Shown: positions 32,827 to 43,866 of the stretch, piece by piece
Layout: every line of letters begins with the position of its first letter
How positions within the stretch are numbered: position 1 is the first letter of the stretch
Source of the DNA: Phenylobacterium glaciei
GTDB lineage: Bacteria > Pseudomonadota > Alphaproteobacteria > Caulobacterales > Caulobacteraceae
Length of the DNA: 64,000 bases
Assembly (NCBI RefSeq): GCF_016772415.1
Contig: NZ_JAGSGD010000001.1
Location: 3,497,501-3,561,500, forward strand
Reading direction: 5' to 3'
Position numbers and translations under genes: made by a program
The notes under the pieces: model-generated
What the model saw: the letters and a program-made list of their open reading frames with translations, nothing else
What the model was told of the DNA's origin: nothing
Databases searched by the model: none

Positions 32827-34090
32827 AGCCGAACAACGCATTCTGGAACGCATCGGCGGCCTTGAGCGCGGCCTTGGGACCCAGCACGCTGACGGCGGCC
32901 TTGCCAGGCGCCAGCAAGGAGGCCCCCAGGCGGGCGAGGTCAGCCGCCTCGACGGCGTCGATCTGCTCGGCGATCTCGGCGGTGGACAGCAGGCGGCCAA
33001 ACAGCAGCACCTGACCGGCGGCCTGCTCGGCGCGCGCCTGCAGCGACTCTCGGGCCATGAACATCCCGGCCTTCAACTGGGCCTTGGCGCGGGCCAGCTC
33101 CGCGGGCTCGACGCGTTCGGCCAGGCCCTGGATCTCGCCGGCCGCCACCTTGGCCAGTTCGGCGGCGTCCTTGGCCGCGCAGCCGGCGAAGATCCCCAGG
33201 ATGCCGGTGTCGGCATAGGTCTCGGAATAGGCGTCGACCGCATAGGCCAGGCCGCGCTTCTCGCGGGCCTCCTGGAACAGCCGCGAGGCCATGCCGCCGC
33301 CGAGGATCTCAGCGAACAGGCGCAGGGGGAAATAGTCGTCGTGACGGACGCCCACCGCCGGCAGCAGGAAGACGAGGTTAGCCTGTTCGAGCGACTTGGA
33401 CGCCGTCTCAGTCCCGCCGGTGAAGGCGCCGGGCGAGGCGTCCGGGATGGGCTTGCCGGCAGCCTGGCCGAAGTCCCGCTCGGCGAGCTTCAGCACCTCG
33501 TCCTCGGTGACGGCGCCGGACGCGGCGAAGATCAGGGTCTGTGGCGCATAGAGGGCTGCGCGCCAGTCGGCCAGTGTCTCCTGGGTGGCGGGCGCGATGG
33601 AGGCGTCGGTGCCGAGGATGGACCGCCCCAGGGCCTGGTCGCGGAAGGCCGCGCCCTGGGCCATCTCGAAGACCACGTCGTCAGGGGTGTCGGTGGCCTC
33701 GGCGATCTCCTGGCCCACCACCTGCTTCTCACGGGTCAGATCGGTGGGGTCGATGACGGGTCGCTGGATCAGATCGGCCAGCACCGCCGAGCCCAGCTCG
33801 AGGCCGCCGGCCAGGGCGCGGATCTGGAAGCTGGTGCGCTCATAACCGGTGGCGGCGTTGATGGAGCCGCCCTCGGCCTCGACCACCTCGACGATCTCGC
33901 GGGCCGAGCGATCACCGGCCCCCTTGAAGACCATGTGTTCGAGCAGGTGCGACCAGCCCGACCGGGCCTCGTCCTCGAACCGCGCGCCGCGGCCAGCGAC
34001 GACGGAGAGCGCCACGGTCTCAAGGCCCGGGACCGGGTCGCAGACGACGCGGACGCCGTTGGAGAGGGTGTGGAGCGTGGCCAGGGTCAG
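32825..34090 (-). CDS. M16-family zinc peptidase (apparent CTG start)
   Basis: From the CTG at 34090 the product has 421 residues, MTLATLHTLSNGVRVVCDPVPGLETVALSVV, with the inverted zinc motif HxxEH at 48-52 (SHLLEHMVFKGAGDRSAREIVEVVEAEGGSINA) and a normal family length. From the next possible start (GTG at 34015) the first 25 conserved residues would be lost, including NGVRVV. No ATG, GTG or TTG is seen upstream in frame in the region examined, so CTG is the best start. It overlaps the thrC stop by 4 bp (CTGA) where ATGA would be usual. Role: processing protease or protein quality control. Confidence 0.85.
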   Translation of the reverse strand: MTLATLHTLSNGVRVVCDPVPGLETVALSVVAGRGARFEDEARSGWSHLLEHMVFKGAGDRSAREIVEVVEAEGGSINAATGYERTSFQIRALAGGLELGSAVLADLIQRPVIDPTDLTREKQVVGQEIAEATDTPDDVVFEMAQGAAFRDQALGRSILGTDASIAPATQETLADWRAALYAPQTLIFAASGAVTEDEVLKLAERDFGQAAGKPIPDASPGAFTGGTETASKSLEQANLVFLLPAVGVRHDDYFPLRLFAEILGGGMASRLFQEAREKRGLAYAVDAYSETYADTGILGIFAGCAAKDAAELAKVAAGEIQGLAERVEPAELARAKAQLKAGMFMARESLQARAEQAAGQVLLFGRLLSTAEIAEQIDAVEAADLARLGASLLAPGKAAVSVLGPKAALKAADAFQNALFG

Positions 34091-35478
34091 CTTTCCGCGA
34101 AGGCCCGGACGTAGGCCTTGATCGTGTCGGCGTCGGCCGGCAGGCGGTCGAAGCGTTCGGCCTTGCCGGCCAGGTTCTGGGCGCTGCGCGGCATGACCGG
34201 GGTCTCGCCGCAGGCGGCGCTGACGGCCTCCGGGAACTTGGCGGCATGGGCGGTCGACAGGATCACGACAGGGTCGGTGATCTCGCGCGCCTTGCGGAAT
34301 GCGGCCATACCCACGGCGGTGTGCGGATCGATCAGTTCGCCGGTCTCATTGAGGGTGGCGACGATGGAGCCGCTGGTCTCGCGCTCGCCGATGGAGACGC
34401 CCACGAAGGTCTCGCGCATGGTGGCCAGCGCGCCGGGCGGGATGTCGATCACGCCGGTATCGTTGAACGCCTTGAAGGCCCGCGCGGTCTCGACGCCGTC
34501 GCGTCGGACGGCCTCGAAATAGAGCCGCTCGAAGTTGGAGGCCGACTGGATGTCCATGGCCGGCGACTGGGTCTGGGCCACCGCGCCGCGGCTGTATCGG
34601 CCGTCCTGGAAGGCGCGCGCCAGGATGTCGTTGGAATTGGTGGCCACGATGATCTTGGAGATCGGCAGGCCCATGCGCTTGGCCATGAAGCCCGCGAAGC
34701 CGTCGCCGAAATTGCCCGAGGGCACGGAGAAGGCCACCGGCCGATGCGGCGCGCCGACCGCGACCGCGCTGGTGAAGTAGTAGACCGCCTGGGCGACGAT
34801 GCGGGCGAAGTTAATGGAGTTCACCGCCGACAGCCCCACCGACTGCTTCAGGCTCTGATCCGACAGGGCGTCCTTCAGGATGGCCTGGCAGTCGTCGAAG
34901 GTGCCCGAGACCGCCACGCAACGGACATTGTCATCGCCGGCCGTGGTCATGAAGCGGCGCTGCACCTCGCTGATGCGGCCGTCCGGGAACATGGCGACGA
35001 TCCGGGTGTTGGCGCGACCGCGGAAGGCCTCCACCGCCGCCCCGCCGGTGTCGCCCGAGGTGGCGCAGAGGATGGTCTGGGTGCGCTTCTGGGCGGCAAG
35101 CACATGGTCGCTGATGCGGGCCAGCAGCTGCATGGCCACGTCCTTGAACGCAAGGCTCGGCCCATGGAACAACTCGCATAGGAAGCCGCCCGGATAGAGC
35201 TGCTTCACCGGGACTACGGCGGCGTGGGTGAAGGTGCCGTAGGCCTCGGCGCACATCTCGGCCAGGGTCTCGCGCGGGATCTCGTCGCCCACGAAGCAGG
35301 CCAGCACCTCGGTGGCCACATGGGCGTAGGGCTTGCCTGCGAAGGCGGCGATCTGACTGTGGGTCAGGGTCGGCCATTCCTCCGGCACATAGAGGCCGCC
35401 GTCGGGCGCCAGGCCCGCCAGGATCGCATCGACAAAGCCGACCGCGGGGGACTGTCCCCGCGTAGAAACGTATCGCAT
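34087..35478 (-). CDS. thrC: Threonine synthase
   Basis: ThrC converts O-phosphohomoserine to threonine with PLP. The 463-residue protein starts MRYVSTRGQSPAVGFVDAIL, and the PLP lysine is K112 in GPSLAFKDVAMQLLA, with CATSGDTGGAAVEAF as the phosphate-binding loop. An in-frame ATG at 35493 gives five extra residues but overlaps the SURF1 gene; the ATG at 35478 overlaps the SURF1 stop by one base. M16 peptidase follows with a 4-bp overlap. Confidence 0.96.
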   Translation of the reverse strand: MRYVSTRGQSPAVGFVDAILAGLAPDGGLYVPEEWPTLTHSQIAAFAGKPYAHVATEVLACFVGDEIPRETLAEMCAEAYGTFTHAAVVPVKQLYPGGFLCELFHGPSLAFKDVAMQLLARISDHVLAAQKRTQTILCATSGDTGGAAVEAFRGRANTRIVAMFPDGRISEVQRRFMTTAGDDNVRCVAVSGTFDDCQAILKDALSDQSLKQSVGLSAVNSINFARIVAQAVYYFTSAVAVGAPHRPVAFSVPSGNFGDGFAGFMAKRMGLPISKIIVATNSNDILARAFQDGRYSRGAVAQTQSPAMDIQSASNFERLYFEAVRRDGVETARAFKAFNDTGVIDIPPGALATMRETFVGVSIGERETSGSIVATLNETGELIDPHTAVGMAAFRKAREITDPVVILSTAHAAKFPEAVSAACGETPVMPRSAQNLAGKAERFDRLPADADTIKAYVRAFAES

Positions 35479-36218
35479 CACGCCTTCCACCACCGCCAGA
35501 GCATGGCGGCATAGACGGCGGCCAGGGACCCCGCAAGGCCGAACCAGGTCAGGGCGTATTCGAGATGGCGGTTGGGGATTTCCGCCGGCAGAGGCTGGGG
35601 CTTCAGGGCCTGCCAGCCGGGATTGGAGCTGGTCTCCGCCGCCAGGATGATGGGCGCAGGCGCAGGCGCCTTCAGGTGGGCGGACATGGCGGCGATGTCG
35701 CGCGAATACCAGTGGTTGCCCGCCAGGTCGTTGGGCGGGGTCACGAAGGTGGCCTTGTCTGGCGAGCGCAGGACCCCCACCAGCGACACCGGCGTCTTGT
35801 CCGCAAGGTCGATCGGAGGCCGGGCGGAGATGGTGTCGGCGATGAAGCCGCGGTCCACCAGGATGGTGCGGTACTTGGCGCTCTCCACCACGCAGGCGGA
35901 GATCAGTCGCAGGCCGGCGCCGCTTTCACGGACCGAATAGAGCTCGAGATAGGGCGCGGCGCCCAGGCCGGGGCAGTCTACCTTCACCCGGATGAAGTCG
36001 CCCTGGCCGCCGTGGGCCAGGCTGTCGAGGACGGGGCCGAGGGGGCGGGCGGGCGCGGCCTGCAGGGCGGCGATGCGGGCCAGCAGGTCTTCCTTCCAGG
36101 CCAGGCGGTGCAGCTGCCAGGCTCCCAGCCAGACCAGGATCCCGGCCGCGATGAGCGTCGCGATCGTCAGGCCGAGGGGGAAGGCCTTGCGGGAGAGGGT
36201 GTCAGTCCTGTCCGTCAC
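35478..36218 (-). CDS. SURF1-family cytochrome oxidase assembly protein
   Basis: The 246-residue protein has two membrane helices (about 14-32 and 222-241) flanking a periplasmic domain, as in SURF1/Shy1: LGAWQLHRLAWKEDLLARI, DFIRVKVDCPG, ILVDRGFI, LRSPDKATFVTPPNDLAGNHWYSRDIAAM and PNRHLEYALTWFGLAG. SURF1 helps insert haem a into subunit I of aa3 oxidase. It overlaps the DUF983 gene by 17 bp and the thrC start by one base. Confidence 0.93.
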   Translation of the reverse strand: MTDRTDTLSRKAFPLGLTIATLIAAGILVWLGAWQLHRLAWKEDLLARIAALQAAPARPLGPVLDSLAHGGQGDFIRVKVDCPGLGAAPYLELYSVRESGAGLRLISACVVESAKYRTILVDRGFIADTISARPPIDLADKTPVSLVGVLRSPDKATFVTPPNDLAGNHWYSRDIAAMSAHLKAPAPAPIILAAETSSNPGWQALKPQPLPAEIPNRHLEYALTWFGLAGSLAAVYAAMLWRWWKA

Positions 36219-36567
36219 GACGCGCCTCGGAGGCCTTGTTGGCGAACTGGGCGGCTAACAACACGCCCTTCAGCGGTCGCATCAGGCCAAAGCTGAGAAT
36301 GAGGATCAGGGGCATCCAGATCACCATGGTCACCCAGATCGGCGGATCAAAGGCGAACTGGGTGAAGAGGGCCCCGAAGACGCAGGGAAAGCCCGCGAGC
36401 AGAATCACGAAGACCACGGGGCCGTCGCCTGAGTCGGCCTTGGCCAGATCGTAGCCGCACGCCTCACAGCGTTCGGCCACCTTGAGGAAGCCCGAGAAGA
36501 GGGGCCCTTCTCCGCAGTTTGGGCAGCGGCCCGCGAGCCCCGCCAGCAGCGGATTGTGACCCCTCAT
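36202..36567 (-). CDS. DUF983 membrane protein
   Basis: The 121-residue protein has a CxxC-type zinc ribbon (GRCPNCGEGPLFSGF, then ERCEACGYD) and two membrane helices, the DUF983 layout. It is often found in oxidase gene clusters of alphaproteobacteria and its function is unknown. It lies 4 bp after the ctaE stop and overlaps the SURF1 gene start by 17 bp. Confidence 0.9.
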   Translation of the reverse strand: MRGHNPLLAGLAGRCPNCGEGPLFSGFLKVAERCEACGYDLAKADSGDGPVVFVILLAGFPCVFGALFTQFAFDPPIWVTMVIWMPLILILSFGLMRPLKGVLLAAQFANKASEARRDGQD

Positions 36568-36571
36568 CGGA

Positions 36572-37450
36572 TTAGTGGGCGCCAGCCGCTCCGCCGAACA
36601 CGACGTAGATGAAGGCGAACAGGAACAGCCAGACCACGTCCACGAAGTGCCAGTACCAGGCGGCGGCTTCGAAGCCGAAGTGCTGCTTGGGGGTGAAGCC
36701 GGTGCCCAGCATGCGGATCAGGCAGACCGTCAGGAAGATGGTGCCGATCAGAACGTGGAAGCCGTGGAAGCCCGTGGCCATGAAGAAGGAGGAGCCATAG
36801 AGGCCGGCGTTGGAGGCCGCTTCGCTGAAGAAGTACTTATGCTCCAGGATGTGGTGGTACTCGTAGGCCTGGATGGCGGTGAACATCGCGCCCAGCAGGA
36901 TGGTCAGCACCAGGCCGATCTTCGCGCCCTTACGGTCGCCGGTCTGCAGCGCGTGGTGGCTCCAGGTGACCGTGGTGCCCGAGAGCAGCAGGGTCAGCGT
37001 GTTGACCAGGGGCAGGTTCCAGGCCGGGACCAGCTCGACGCCGGCGGGCGGCCAGGTGGCCCAGGCGGTGCGGACTTCCTCGATGGAGGACAGCGTGCGG
37101 GCCTCGTGGAACAAGGCCATCTCAAAGAAGATCCAGAACCAGGCGACGAAGAACATCACTTCCGAAGCGATGAACATGATCATGCCGTAGCGCAGTCCGA
37201 TGGCGACGACCGGGGTATGGTCGCCCTGGTTGGCTTCCTTCACCACGTCCATCCACCAGCCGAGCATGGTGTAGAGCACGCCGGCCAGACCGGCGAAGAA
37301 GACCCAGGGCGTGTGGACGGGCAGGCCAAACAGGCCCTTCATCCAGATCACGCCGCCCAGGGCCATGACCGTCGCGGCGATCGAGCCGACGAGGGGCCAG
37401 GGGCTGGGATTCACCAGGTGGTAGTCGTGCTTCACATCGCCGGCAGACAT
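36572..37450 (-). CDS. ctaE: Cytochrome c oxidase subunit III
   Basis: The 292-residue protein has about seven membrane helices and the coxC/ctaE signature: [104 protein letters not shown]. It forms part of the aa3 oxidase with subunits I and II encoded upstream. DUF983 and SURF1 genes follow. Confidence 0.96.
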   Translation of the reverse strand: MSAGDVKHDYHLVNPSPWPLVGSIAATVMALGGVIWMKGLFGLPVHTPWVFFAGLAGVLYTMLGWWMDVVKEANQGDHTPVVAIGLRYGMIMFIASEVMFFVAWFWIFFEMALFHEARTLSSIEEVRTAWATWPPAGVELVPAWNLPLVNTLTLLLSGTTVTWSHHALQTGDRKGAKIGLVLTILLGAMFTAIQAYEYHHILEHKYFFSEAASNAGLYGSSFFMATGFHGFHVLIGTIFLTVCLIRMLGTGFTPKQHFGFEAAAWYWHFVDVVWLFLFAFIYVVFGGAAGAH

Positions 37451-37523
37451 AATCGGTCCTAACCCCTCTCAAATCTCAAAACCGTGGGCGCCTCTCCGCG
37501 TCCCACAGCCGTCGTAACGGAGG

Positions 37524-38150
37524 CTATAGCCCCGCCTTGGTGGTCCCGCCAAGGGCCGAAGGCGCCTTGGCCTGCGATGCATCGGCGCGCCGGCTCGCCT
37601 TCTCCGCGTCAACGGACGGGTAGAAGGTGTAGGACAGCGTCACCTCGGGCTTGCCCTTGGTCTCGAAGTCGGTCGCGTATTTCGGATCTACGAAGTAAAC
37701 CACGGGAAACTCGATGGTTTTTCCGGCCGGGATGGTCTGGTCGGAGAAGCAGAAGCATTCCAGCTTCTGGAAGTAGGCGCCGGCGGCCTCGGGCACGACA
37801 TTGTACATGGCCCGACCGGTGATCGGCGTCTTGCCGTTATTGGTGACCTTGAAATAGGCAAGGCCGGTTTCGCCGATTCGCACGTCCTGACTGGTCTGCT
37901 CGGCCGTGAAGGTCCAGGGCAGGTCGCGGACATTGGTGTCGAAGCGGACCTGCAGCTTGCGGGCCAGCACGGTGTCGGGGGCCTTCTCGGCCCGGCGCAC
38001 GGCGCCGTCGAACCCGGTGGCCTGGCAGAAGGCCTTGTACAGCGGCACCGCGGCATAGGACGCGCCCACCATCCCCAGGAAGGTCACGAAGCAGATGACG
38101 CCCAGTTTGCGGTTGCGGCTCTGCTGGGGGGTAAGGGGGCGCTTAGCCAT
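37524..38150 (-). CDS. ctaG: Cytochrome c oxidase assembly protein CtaG/Cox11
   Basis: The 208-residue protein has one N-terminal membrane helix (KLGVICFVTFLGMVGASYAAV) and a periplasmic domain with the copper-binding ECFCFSDQT motif and the conserved YFVDPKY. CtaG delivers Cu to the CuB site of subunit I. The C-terminal tail (SVDAEKASRRADASQAKAPS) is low-complexity. It overlaps the small membrane protein gene by 8 bp. Confidence 0.95.
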   Translation of the reverse strand: MAKRPLTPQQSRNRKLGVICFVTFLGMVGASYAAVPLYKAFCQATGFDGAVRRAEKAPDTVLARKLQVRFDTNVRDLPWTFTAEQTSQDVRIGETGLAYFKVTNNGKTPITGRAMYNVVPEAAGAYFQKLECFCFSDQTIPAGKTIEFPVVYFVDPKYATDFETKGKPEVTLSYTFYPSVDAEKASRRADASQAKAPSALGGTTKAGL

Positions 38151-38289
38151 GGGGCGTGTTGGCGCCCATGCGCACCACCGTCACGATGAAGACCAGGACC
38201 ACGAATAGCACCAGGCCGAGCGCGAGCGCGATATTGCGGCCGCGTCGCGCCTTGGCGTCTACGGGACCTTCGTTCTGCGGGTCGCTCAT
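38143..38289 (-). CDS. Small single-helix membrane protein of the cox cluster (48 aa)
   Basis: An ATG at 38289, overlapping the ctaB stop by 4 bp, opens a 48-residue frame: [20 protein letters not shown], then one hydrophobic helix ([20 protein letters not shown]), then RMGANTPHG, with stop at 38143 inside the ctaG gene start. Alphaproteobacterial cox clusters often have such a short membrane protein between ctaB and ctaG (sometimes named CoxF); function unclear. Tight overlaps at both ends support coding. Confidence 0.8.
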   Translation of the reverse strand: MSDPQNEGPVDAKARRGRNIALALGLVLFVVLVFIVTVVRMGANTPHG

Positions 38290-39257
38290 TGGAATCCTCC
38301 GAAGGCGGGCAGGTCGAGAAGGTGCTCGGCCAGCAGGGTGGCGAACAGCAGGGTCAGGTAGAGGATCGAGAAGGCGAACAGGTTGCGCGCATCCTTGGCC
38401 GCGGCCTTGACGTCATAGAGGCCGTCGTCCTGGCGCGGATCGGCGGCATCGCCAGCCCGGCTCTTGAACACTCGCCAGGCCAGAATCAGGAAGATCAGGC
38501 CGCCGCCGGCCGCCACAGCCAGATAGGTCAGGCCGCCCAGGCCCGTAAAGGCCGGGACCAGGCAGAGCGGTGTGAACAGCAGGCTGTAGATCAAGATCTG
38601 CTTGCGGGTCGACTTGGCGCCGGCCACCACCGGCATCATCGGGACGCCGGCCTTTTCGTAGTCCTCGCTGGTGTAGAGCGAGAGCGCCCAGAAGTGGGGC
38701 GGGGTCCACATGAAGATGATGGCGCACAGCAGCCAGGCGTTAAGCGGCACGGTTCCCGTCGCCGCGGCCCAGCCGATGACCGGCGGCAAGGCGCCGGCCA
38801 GGCCGCCGATGACGATGTTCTGCGGCGTCGAGCGCTTCAGCCACATCGTGTAGACGACCGCATAGAAGACGATGGTGAAGGCCAGCAGGCCCGCCGCCAG
38901 CCAGTTCACGGTCATGCCCAGCAGCATGATGGAGAACATCGACAGCACGATCCCAAGCGCCAGGGCGTCGGCGCCTTGGACACGGCCGGCGGGCACCGGA
39001 CGGCCCCGCGTGCGGCGCATCTTGGCGTCGATGTCGGCGTCGAACCACATGTTGAGCGAGGCCGAGGCTCCCGCGCCCACGGCGATGCAGAGGATGGCGA
39101 TGGCGCCCAGGATCGGATTGATCGGGGAGTCGGCGCAGACCATGCCGGTGATGGCGGTGAACACCACCAGGGACATCACACGCGGCTTCAGCAGCTGCAG
39201 GAAGTCCTGCCAGCGCGCGGGCGCACGGCTCGTGGGAAGGGCTGACGACATCGTCAT
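38286..39257 (-). CDS. ctaB: Protohaem IX farnesyltransferase (haem O synthase)
   Basis: CtaB/CyoE farnesylates haem B to haem O, the precursor of haem A. The 323-residue polytopic protein has [17 protein letters not shown], the prenyl-binding [23 protein letters not shown] (DxxxD-like motif) and the second aspartate-rich region [30 protein letters not shown]. It follows ctaD with an 82-bp gap holding a hairpin. Confidence 0.96.
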   Translation of the reverse strand: MTMSSALPTSRAPARWQDFLQLLKPRVMSLVVFTAITGMVCADSPINPILGAIAILCIAVGAGASASLNMWFDADIDAKMRRTRGRPVPAGRVQGADALALGIVLSMFSIMLLGMTVNWLAAGLLAFTIVFYAVVYTMWLKRSTPQNIVIGGLAGALPPVIGWAAATGTVPLNAWLLCAIIFMWTPPHFWALSLYTSEDYEKAGVPMMPVVAGAKSTRKQILIYSLLFTPLCLVPAFTGLGGLTYLAVAAGGGLIFLILAWRVFKSRAGDAADPRQDDGLYDVKAAAKDARNLFAFSILYLTLLFATLLAEHLLDLPAFGGFQ

Positions 39258-39276
39258 GGTTCTACTCTCAACGGTC

Positions 39277-39314
39277 GAGGGGCGCGCGCCGGATTGTTCC
39301 AGCCCGCGCCCCTC
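39277..39314 (-). terminator. Hairpin between ctaD and ctaB
   Basis: GAGGGGCGCG and CGCGCCCCTC form a perfect 10-bp stem with an 18-nt loop. Because the downstream oxidase genes are on the same strand, it may cut subunit-to-assembly-factor transcript ratio, or serve as an RNA stability end. Confidence 0.5.
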
Positions 39315-39339
39315 TTGAAGTCTCGGGTGAGGCTGGACC

Positions 39340-41007
<1,668 letters not shown>

Positions 41008-41012
41008 CTAGA

Positions 41013-41996
41013 TCAGTGCGCGGCCGGCGCCGGAACGGGCGCAGGCGGCGTGGAAGTCGGCGTCGCCGGCGCCGGAGCCGGCGCGGCGGGATTCATGGGC
41101 GAGGCGGGGGCCGGCGCAGTGGCCGAGACCGCAACCGCGGCGTCCGCCGCGGCCGGAGCCTCGGGCTTGGCGCCGACGGCGGAGCCGCCCTTCTTGGCGA
41201 CCCAGGCGTCGTATTCGGCCTGGCTCACGGCATGGACCTCGATCGGCATGAAGGCGTGATCGACGCCGCACAGCTCACGGCACGAGCCGTAATAGATGCC
41301 CGGACGGTCCACCTTGAACCAGGTCTCGTTGACCCGGCCGGGGACGGCGTCGGTGATCACCCCGAAGGAGGGGACCGCGAAAGCGTGGATCACGTCGGCG
41401 CCGGTGACCAGAACGCGGACCACCTGGTTGACCGGAACCACCAGCGGCTCGGTGGCCGCCAGGCGATAGGGGACGTTCTTGGCCTTGGCCTCGTCCTCGG
41501 GAAGGATGTTGGAGACGTATTCACCGATCTTGTTGTCGGGATACTCAAAGCCCCAGTACCACTGATACCCCGTGGCCTTCACTGTCATGTAGGGCTTGGG
41601 CATGTCGTGGTAGGCGAACAGCAGCTTGAACGAGAAGATGGAGATGCCCATCAGGATCAGGACCGGAAGCACCGTCCAGATGATCTCGATCGGGGTGTTG
41701 TGGCTCCACTTGGCCGGGATCGGGTTGGACCGCTTGTTGTAGCGAACCACGATCCAGATCATCAGCCCCAGCACCAGCAAGCAGATCAGCGTGATGATCG
41801 GCAGCAGGATCTTATCATGGAAGAAGATGGCGTCGTCGCGCAGCGGGGTCACCCCCGGCTGCAGATTGATCGCGCCCGGCGTGGGTTGCCCCACGAGTTC
41901 TTCAGCCGCCAGGGCCGAAAGGCCCCAAAACGCTGTCATCGCGCCCGCCGCGGCGCCTGCCGCCAGCGCTCGCATCCCTTGAAACCTCGACTTCAT
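41013..41996 (-). CDS. ctaC: Cytochrome c oxidase subunit II
   Basis: The 327-residue protein has a signal-like N-terminus, two membrane helices and a CuA cupredoxin domain: H204, C239, C243, H247 and M250 (YGSCRELCGVDHAFMPIEVHAV) are visible, with YQWYWGFEYPD and the aspartate-rich region. After residue about 265 an Ala/Pro-rich tail (PAPASPMNPAAPAPAPATP) extends the protein by about 60 residues beyond the usual end. It is the first gene of the oxidase cluster; the promoter should lie in the 361-bp gap before tldD. Confidence 0.96.
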   Translation of the reverse strand: MKSRFQGMRALAAGAAAGAMTAFWGLSALAAEELVGQPTPGAINLQPGVTPLRDDAIFFHDKILLPIITLICLLVLGLMIWIVVRYNKRSNPIPAKWSHNTPIEIIWTVLPVLILMGISIFSFKLLFAYHDMPKPYMTVKATGYQWYWGFEYPDNKIGEYVSNILPEDEAKAKNVPYRLAATEPLVVPVNQVVRVLVTGADVIHAFAVPSFGVITDAVPGRVNETWFKVDRPGIYYGSCRELCGVDHAFMPIEVHAVSQAEYDAWVAKKGGSAVGAKPEAPAAADAAVAVSATAPAPASPMNPAAPAPAPATPTSTPPAPVPAPAAH

Positions 41997-42357
41997 GTCC
42001 CCTCGGTCTGCTTGGCCGGCCGCGTCTCGCCGATACGATCGCCGCCGCCACCGCCGTATTAGAGGAACGCGCCCCGCAAACTGACGTGGCCCGGCCCTTC
42101 AGCGCGGTGCATACGCGCTCGCTGACGCCTTGCCAAGGCGGTAGAGCCCCCTATGGCGCGAGCAGGTCGCCAGAGGGCGGAATCTGCGGTGGGCCAAGGG
42201 GCTCTGGACGATGTGACGCACGCCGCGCCGACCCATGATCGATGAACGGGCGGGCGGCGCTTGCGGGGCCCGAAAGGCGCTGCGGGGCGCGGTTTGGGGT
42301 GACGGGGGGCTCTGGAGCCCCTATCTCTTGGTCCAAGTCAGTCAAGGCAATGCGCTC
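41997..42357. other. Intergenic gap between ctaC and tldD
   Basis: No gene is seen in these 361 bp. They should hold the divergent promoters of the oxidase cluster and tldD. A perfect palindrome, CGCCTTG-C-CAAGGCG, lies at 42126-42140, and a hairpin, GGGGCTC with GAGCCCC around TG, at 42306-42321 just upstream of tldD. The GGGGCTC unit recurs near 42195. I found no recognisable -35/-10 pair. Confidence 0.4.
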
Positions 42358-43800
42358 ATGAACGCCCACTCCCCCGCCCCCTCCATCCTGGATTCCGCCG
42401 GCGTCTCCCCCGAACGGGCCCGCGAAATCCTTGGGGACGCACTCCAGGGCGCCGATGACGGCGAACTGTTCGTCGAGCGTTCCGAGAGCGAATCGTTCCT
42501 CTTCGACGACGGACGATTGAAATCGGCGGCCTATGATTCGTCCGAAGGCTTCGGCCTGCGGGTGGTGGCGGGCGAGACCGCCGGCTACTCCCATTCCAGC
42601 GAAATCTCCGAGGCCTCGATCCGCCGGGCGGCGGCCTCGGCCTCGCTCGCCAAGCGCGGTTATGACGGCATCTCTGGTTCCGATGAAGCGCCGCGCGCCA
42701 CCAATACCAAGCTCTATGGCGAGGACGATCCCACCGCCTCGCCGGCCTTCTCCGAAAAGGTCGCCCTGCTGCAGGAGATCGACGCCTGGTGCCGCGCCCG
42801 CGACCCCCGGGTTGTACAGGTCATGGCCTCGATGTCCGGTGAGCGCCGCACGGTGGAGATCCTGCGCGCCGACGGCCGGCTGATCCGCGATGTACGGCCC
42901 CTGTCGCGCATCAATGTCCAGGTCACCGTCGAGAAAGACGGCCGCCGCGAGAACGGCTTCACCGGCGCCGGCGGCCGCGCCGGCTTCGAGAACTGGATCA
43001 GCGCCGCCAATTGGCAGGAGCAGGCGGAGGAGGCCCTGCGTCAGGCCCTGATGAACCTGGACGCCGTCCCCTGCCCCGCCGGCGAGATGGACGTGGTCCT
43101 CGGCGCCGGCTGGAACGGCATCCTGCTGCACGAGGCCGTCGGCCACGGCCTGGAGGGCGACTTCAACCGCAAGGGCACCTCGGCCTTCGCCGGCCGCATC
43201 GGCGAGCAGGTGGCCGCCCGCGGCGTCACCGTGTTCGACGACGGCTCCCTGCCCGGCCGCCGCGGCTCGCTCACCGTCGACGACGAGGGCACCCCCACGG
43301 AGCGCACCGTGCTTATCGAGGACGGCATTCTCGTCGGCTACATGCACGACCGCATGAGCGCCCGGCTGATGGGTATGAAGGCCGGCGGCAACGGACGCCG
43401 CCAGTCCTACGCCCACATGCCGATGCCGCGGATGACCAATACCGGCATGGACAACGGGACCACCAACACCCCGCGCTCGGAGATGATCGAGGCCACCAAG
43501 CGCGGCCTCTACTGCGCCAATTTCGGCGGCGGCCAGGTGGACATCACCAACGGCAAGTTCGTCTTCCAGTGCACCGAGGCCTACCTGATCGAGGACGGCA
43601 AGATCACCAGCCCGGTGAAGGGCGCCACCCTGATCGGCGACGGCCCCTCGGCGCTCACCCGCATCACCATGATCGGTAACGACTTCGGCTTCGATCCCGG
43701 CGTCGGGGTCTGCGGCAAGTCAGGCCAGAGCGTGCCCGTCGGCGTTGGCCAGCCCTCGCTGAAGATCACGGGACTGACCGTCGGCGGGACCAGCGTCTAA
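42358..43800 (+). CDS. tldD: Metalloprotease TldD
   Basis: TldD works with TldE (PmbA) as a zinc protease that processes modified peptides and antitoxins such as CcdA. The 480-residue protein has the HEAVGH zinc motif at 258-263, then GLEGDFNRKGTSAFAGRIGEQVA and the C-terminal NNGTTNTPRSEM-like sequence (MDNGTTNTPRSEMIEATKRGLYCANFGGGQVDITNGKFVFQCTEAYLIEDGKITSPVKGATLIGDG). The ATG at 42358 gives the typical N-terminus; an in-frame start at 42235 lies in poorly coding sequence. No pmbA is in the window. Confidence 0.95.
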   Translation: MNAHSPAPSILDSAGVSPERAREILGDALQGADDGELFVERSESESFLFDDGRLKSAAYDSSEGFGLRVVAGETAGYSHSSEISEASIRRAAASASLAKRGYDGISGSDEAPRATNTKLYGEDDPTASPAFSEKVALLQEIDAWCRARDPRVVQVMASMSGERRTVEILRADGRLIRDVRPLSRINVQVTVEKDGRRENGFTGAGGRAGFENWISAANWQEQAEEALRQALMNLDAVPCPAGEMDVVLGAGWNGILLHEAVGHGLEGDFNRKGTSAFAGRIGEQVAARGVTVFDDGSLPGRRGSLTVDDEGTPTERTVLIEDGILVGYMHDRMSARLMGMKAGGNGRRQSYAHMPMPRMTNTGMDNGTTNTPRSEMIEATKRGLYCANFGGGQVDITNGKFVFQCTEAYLIEDGKITSPVKGATLIGDGPSALTRITMIGNDFGFDPGVGVCGKSGQSVPVGVGQPSLKITGLTVGGTSV

Positions 43801-43866
43801 CACCGTCCAGCATGCGGCTCGCGTCCGACGACCAGGTGGCCGACCTCACGGTCTTCCTGGCGACCC

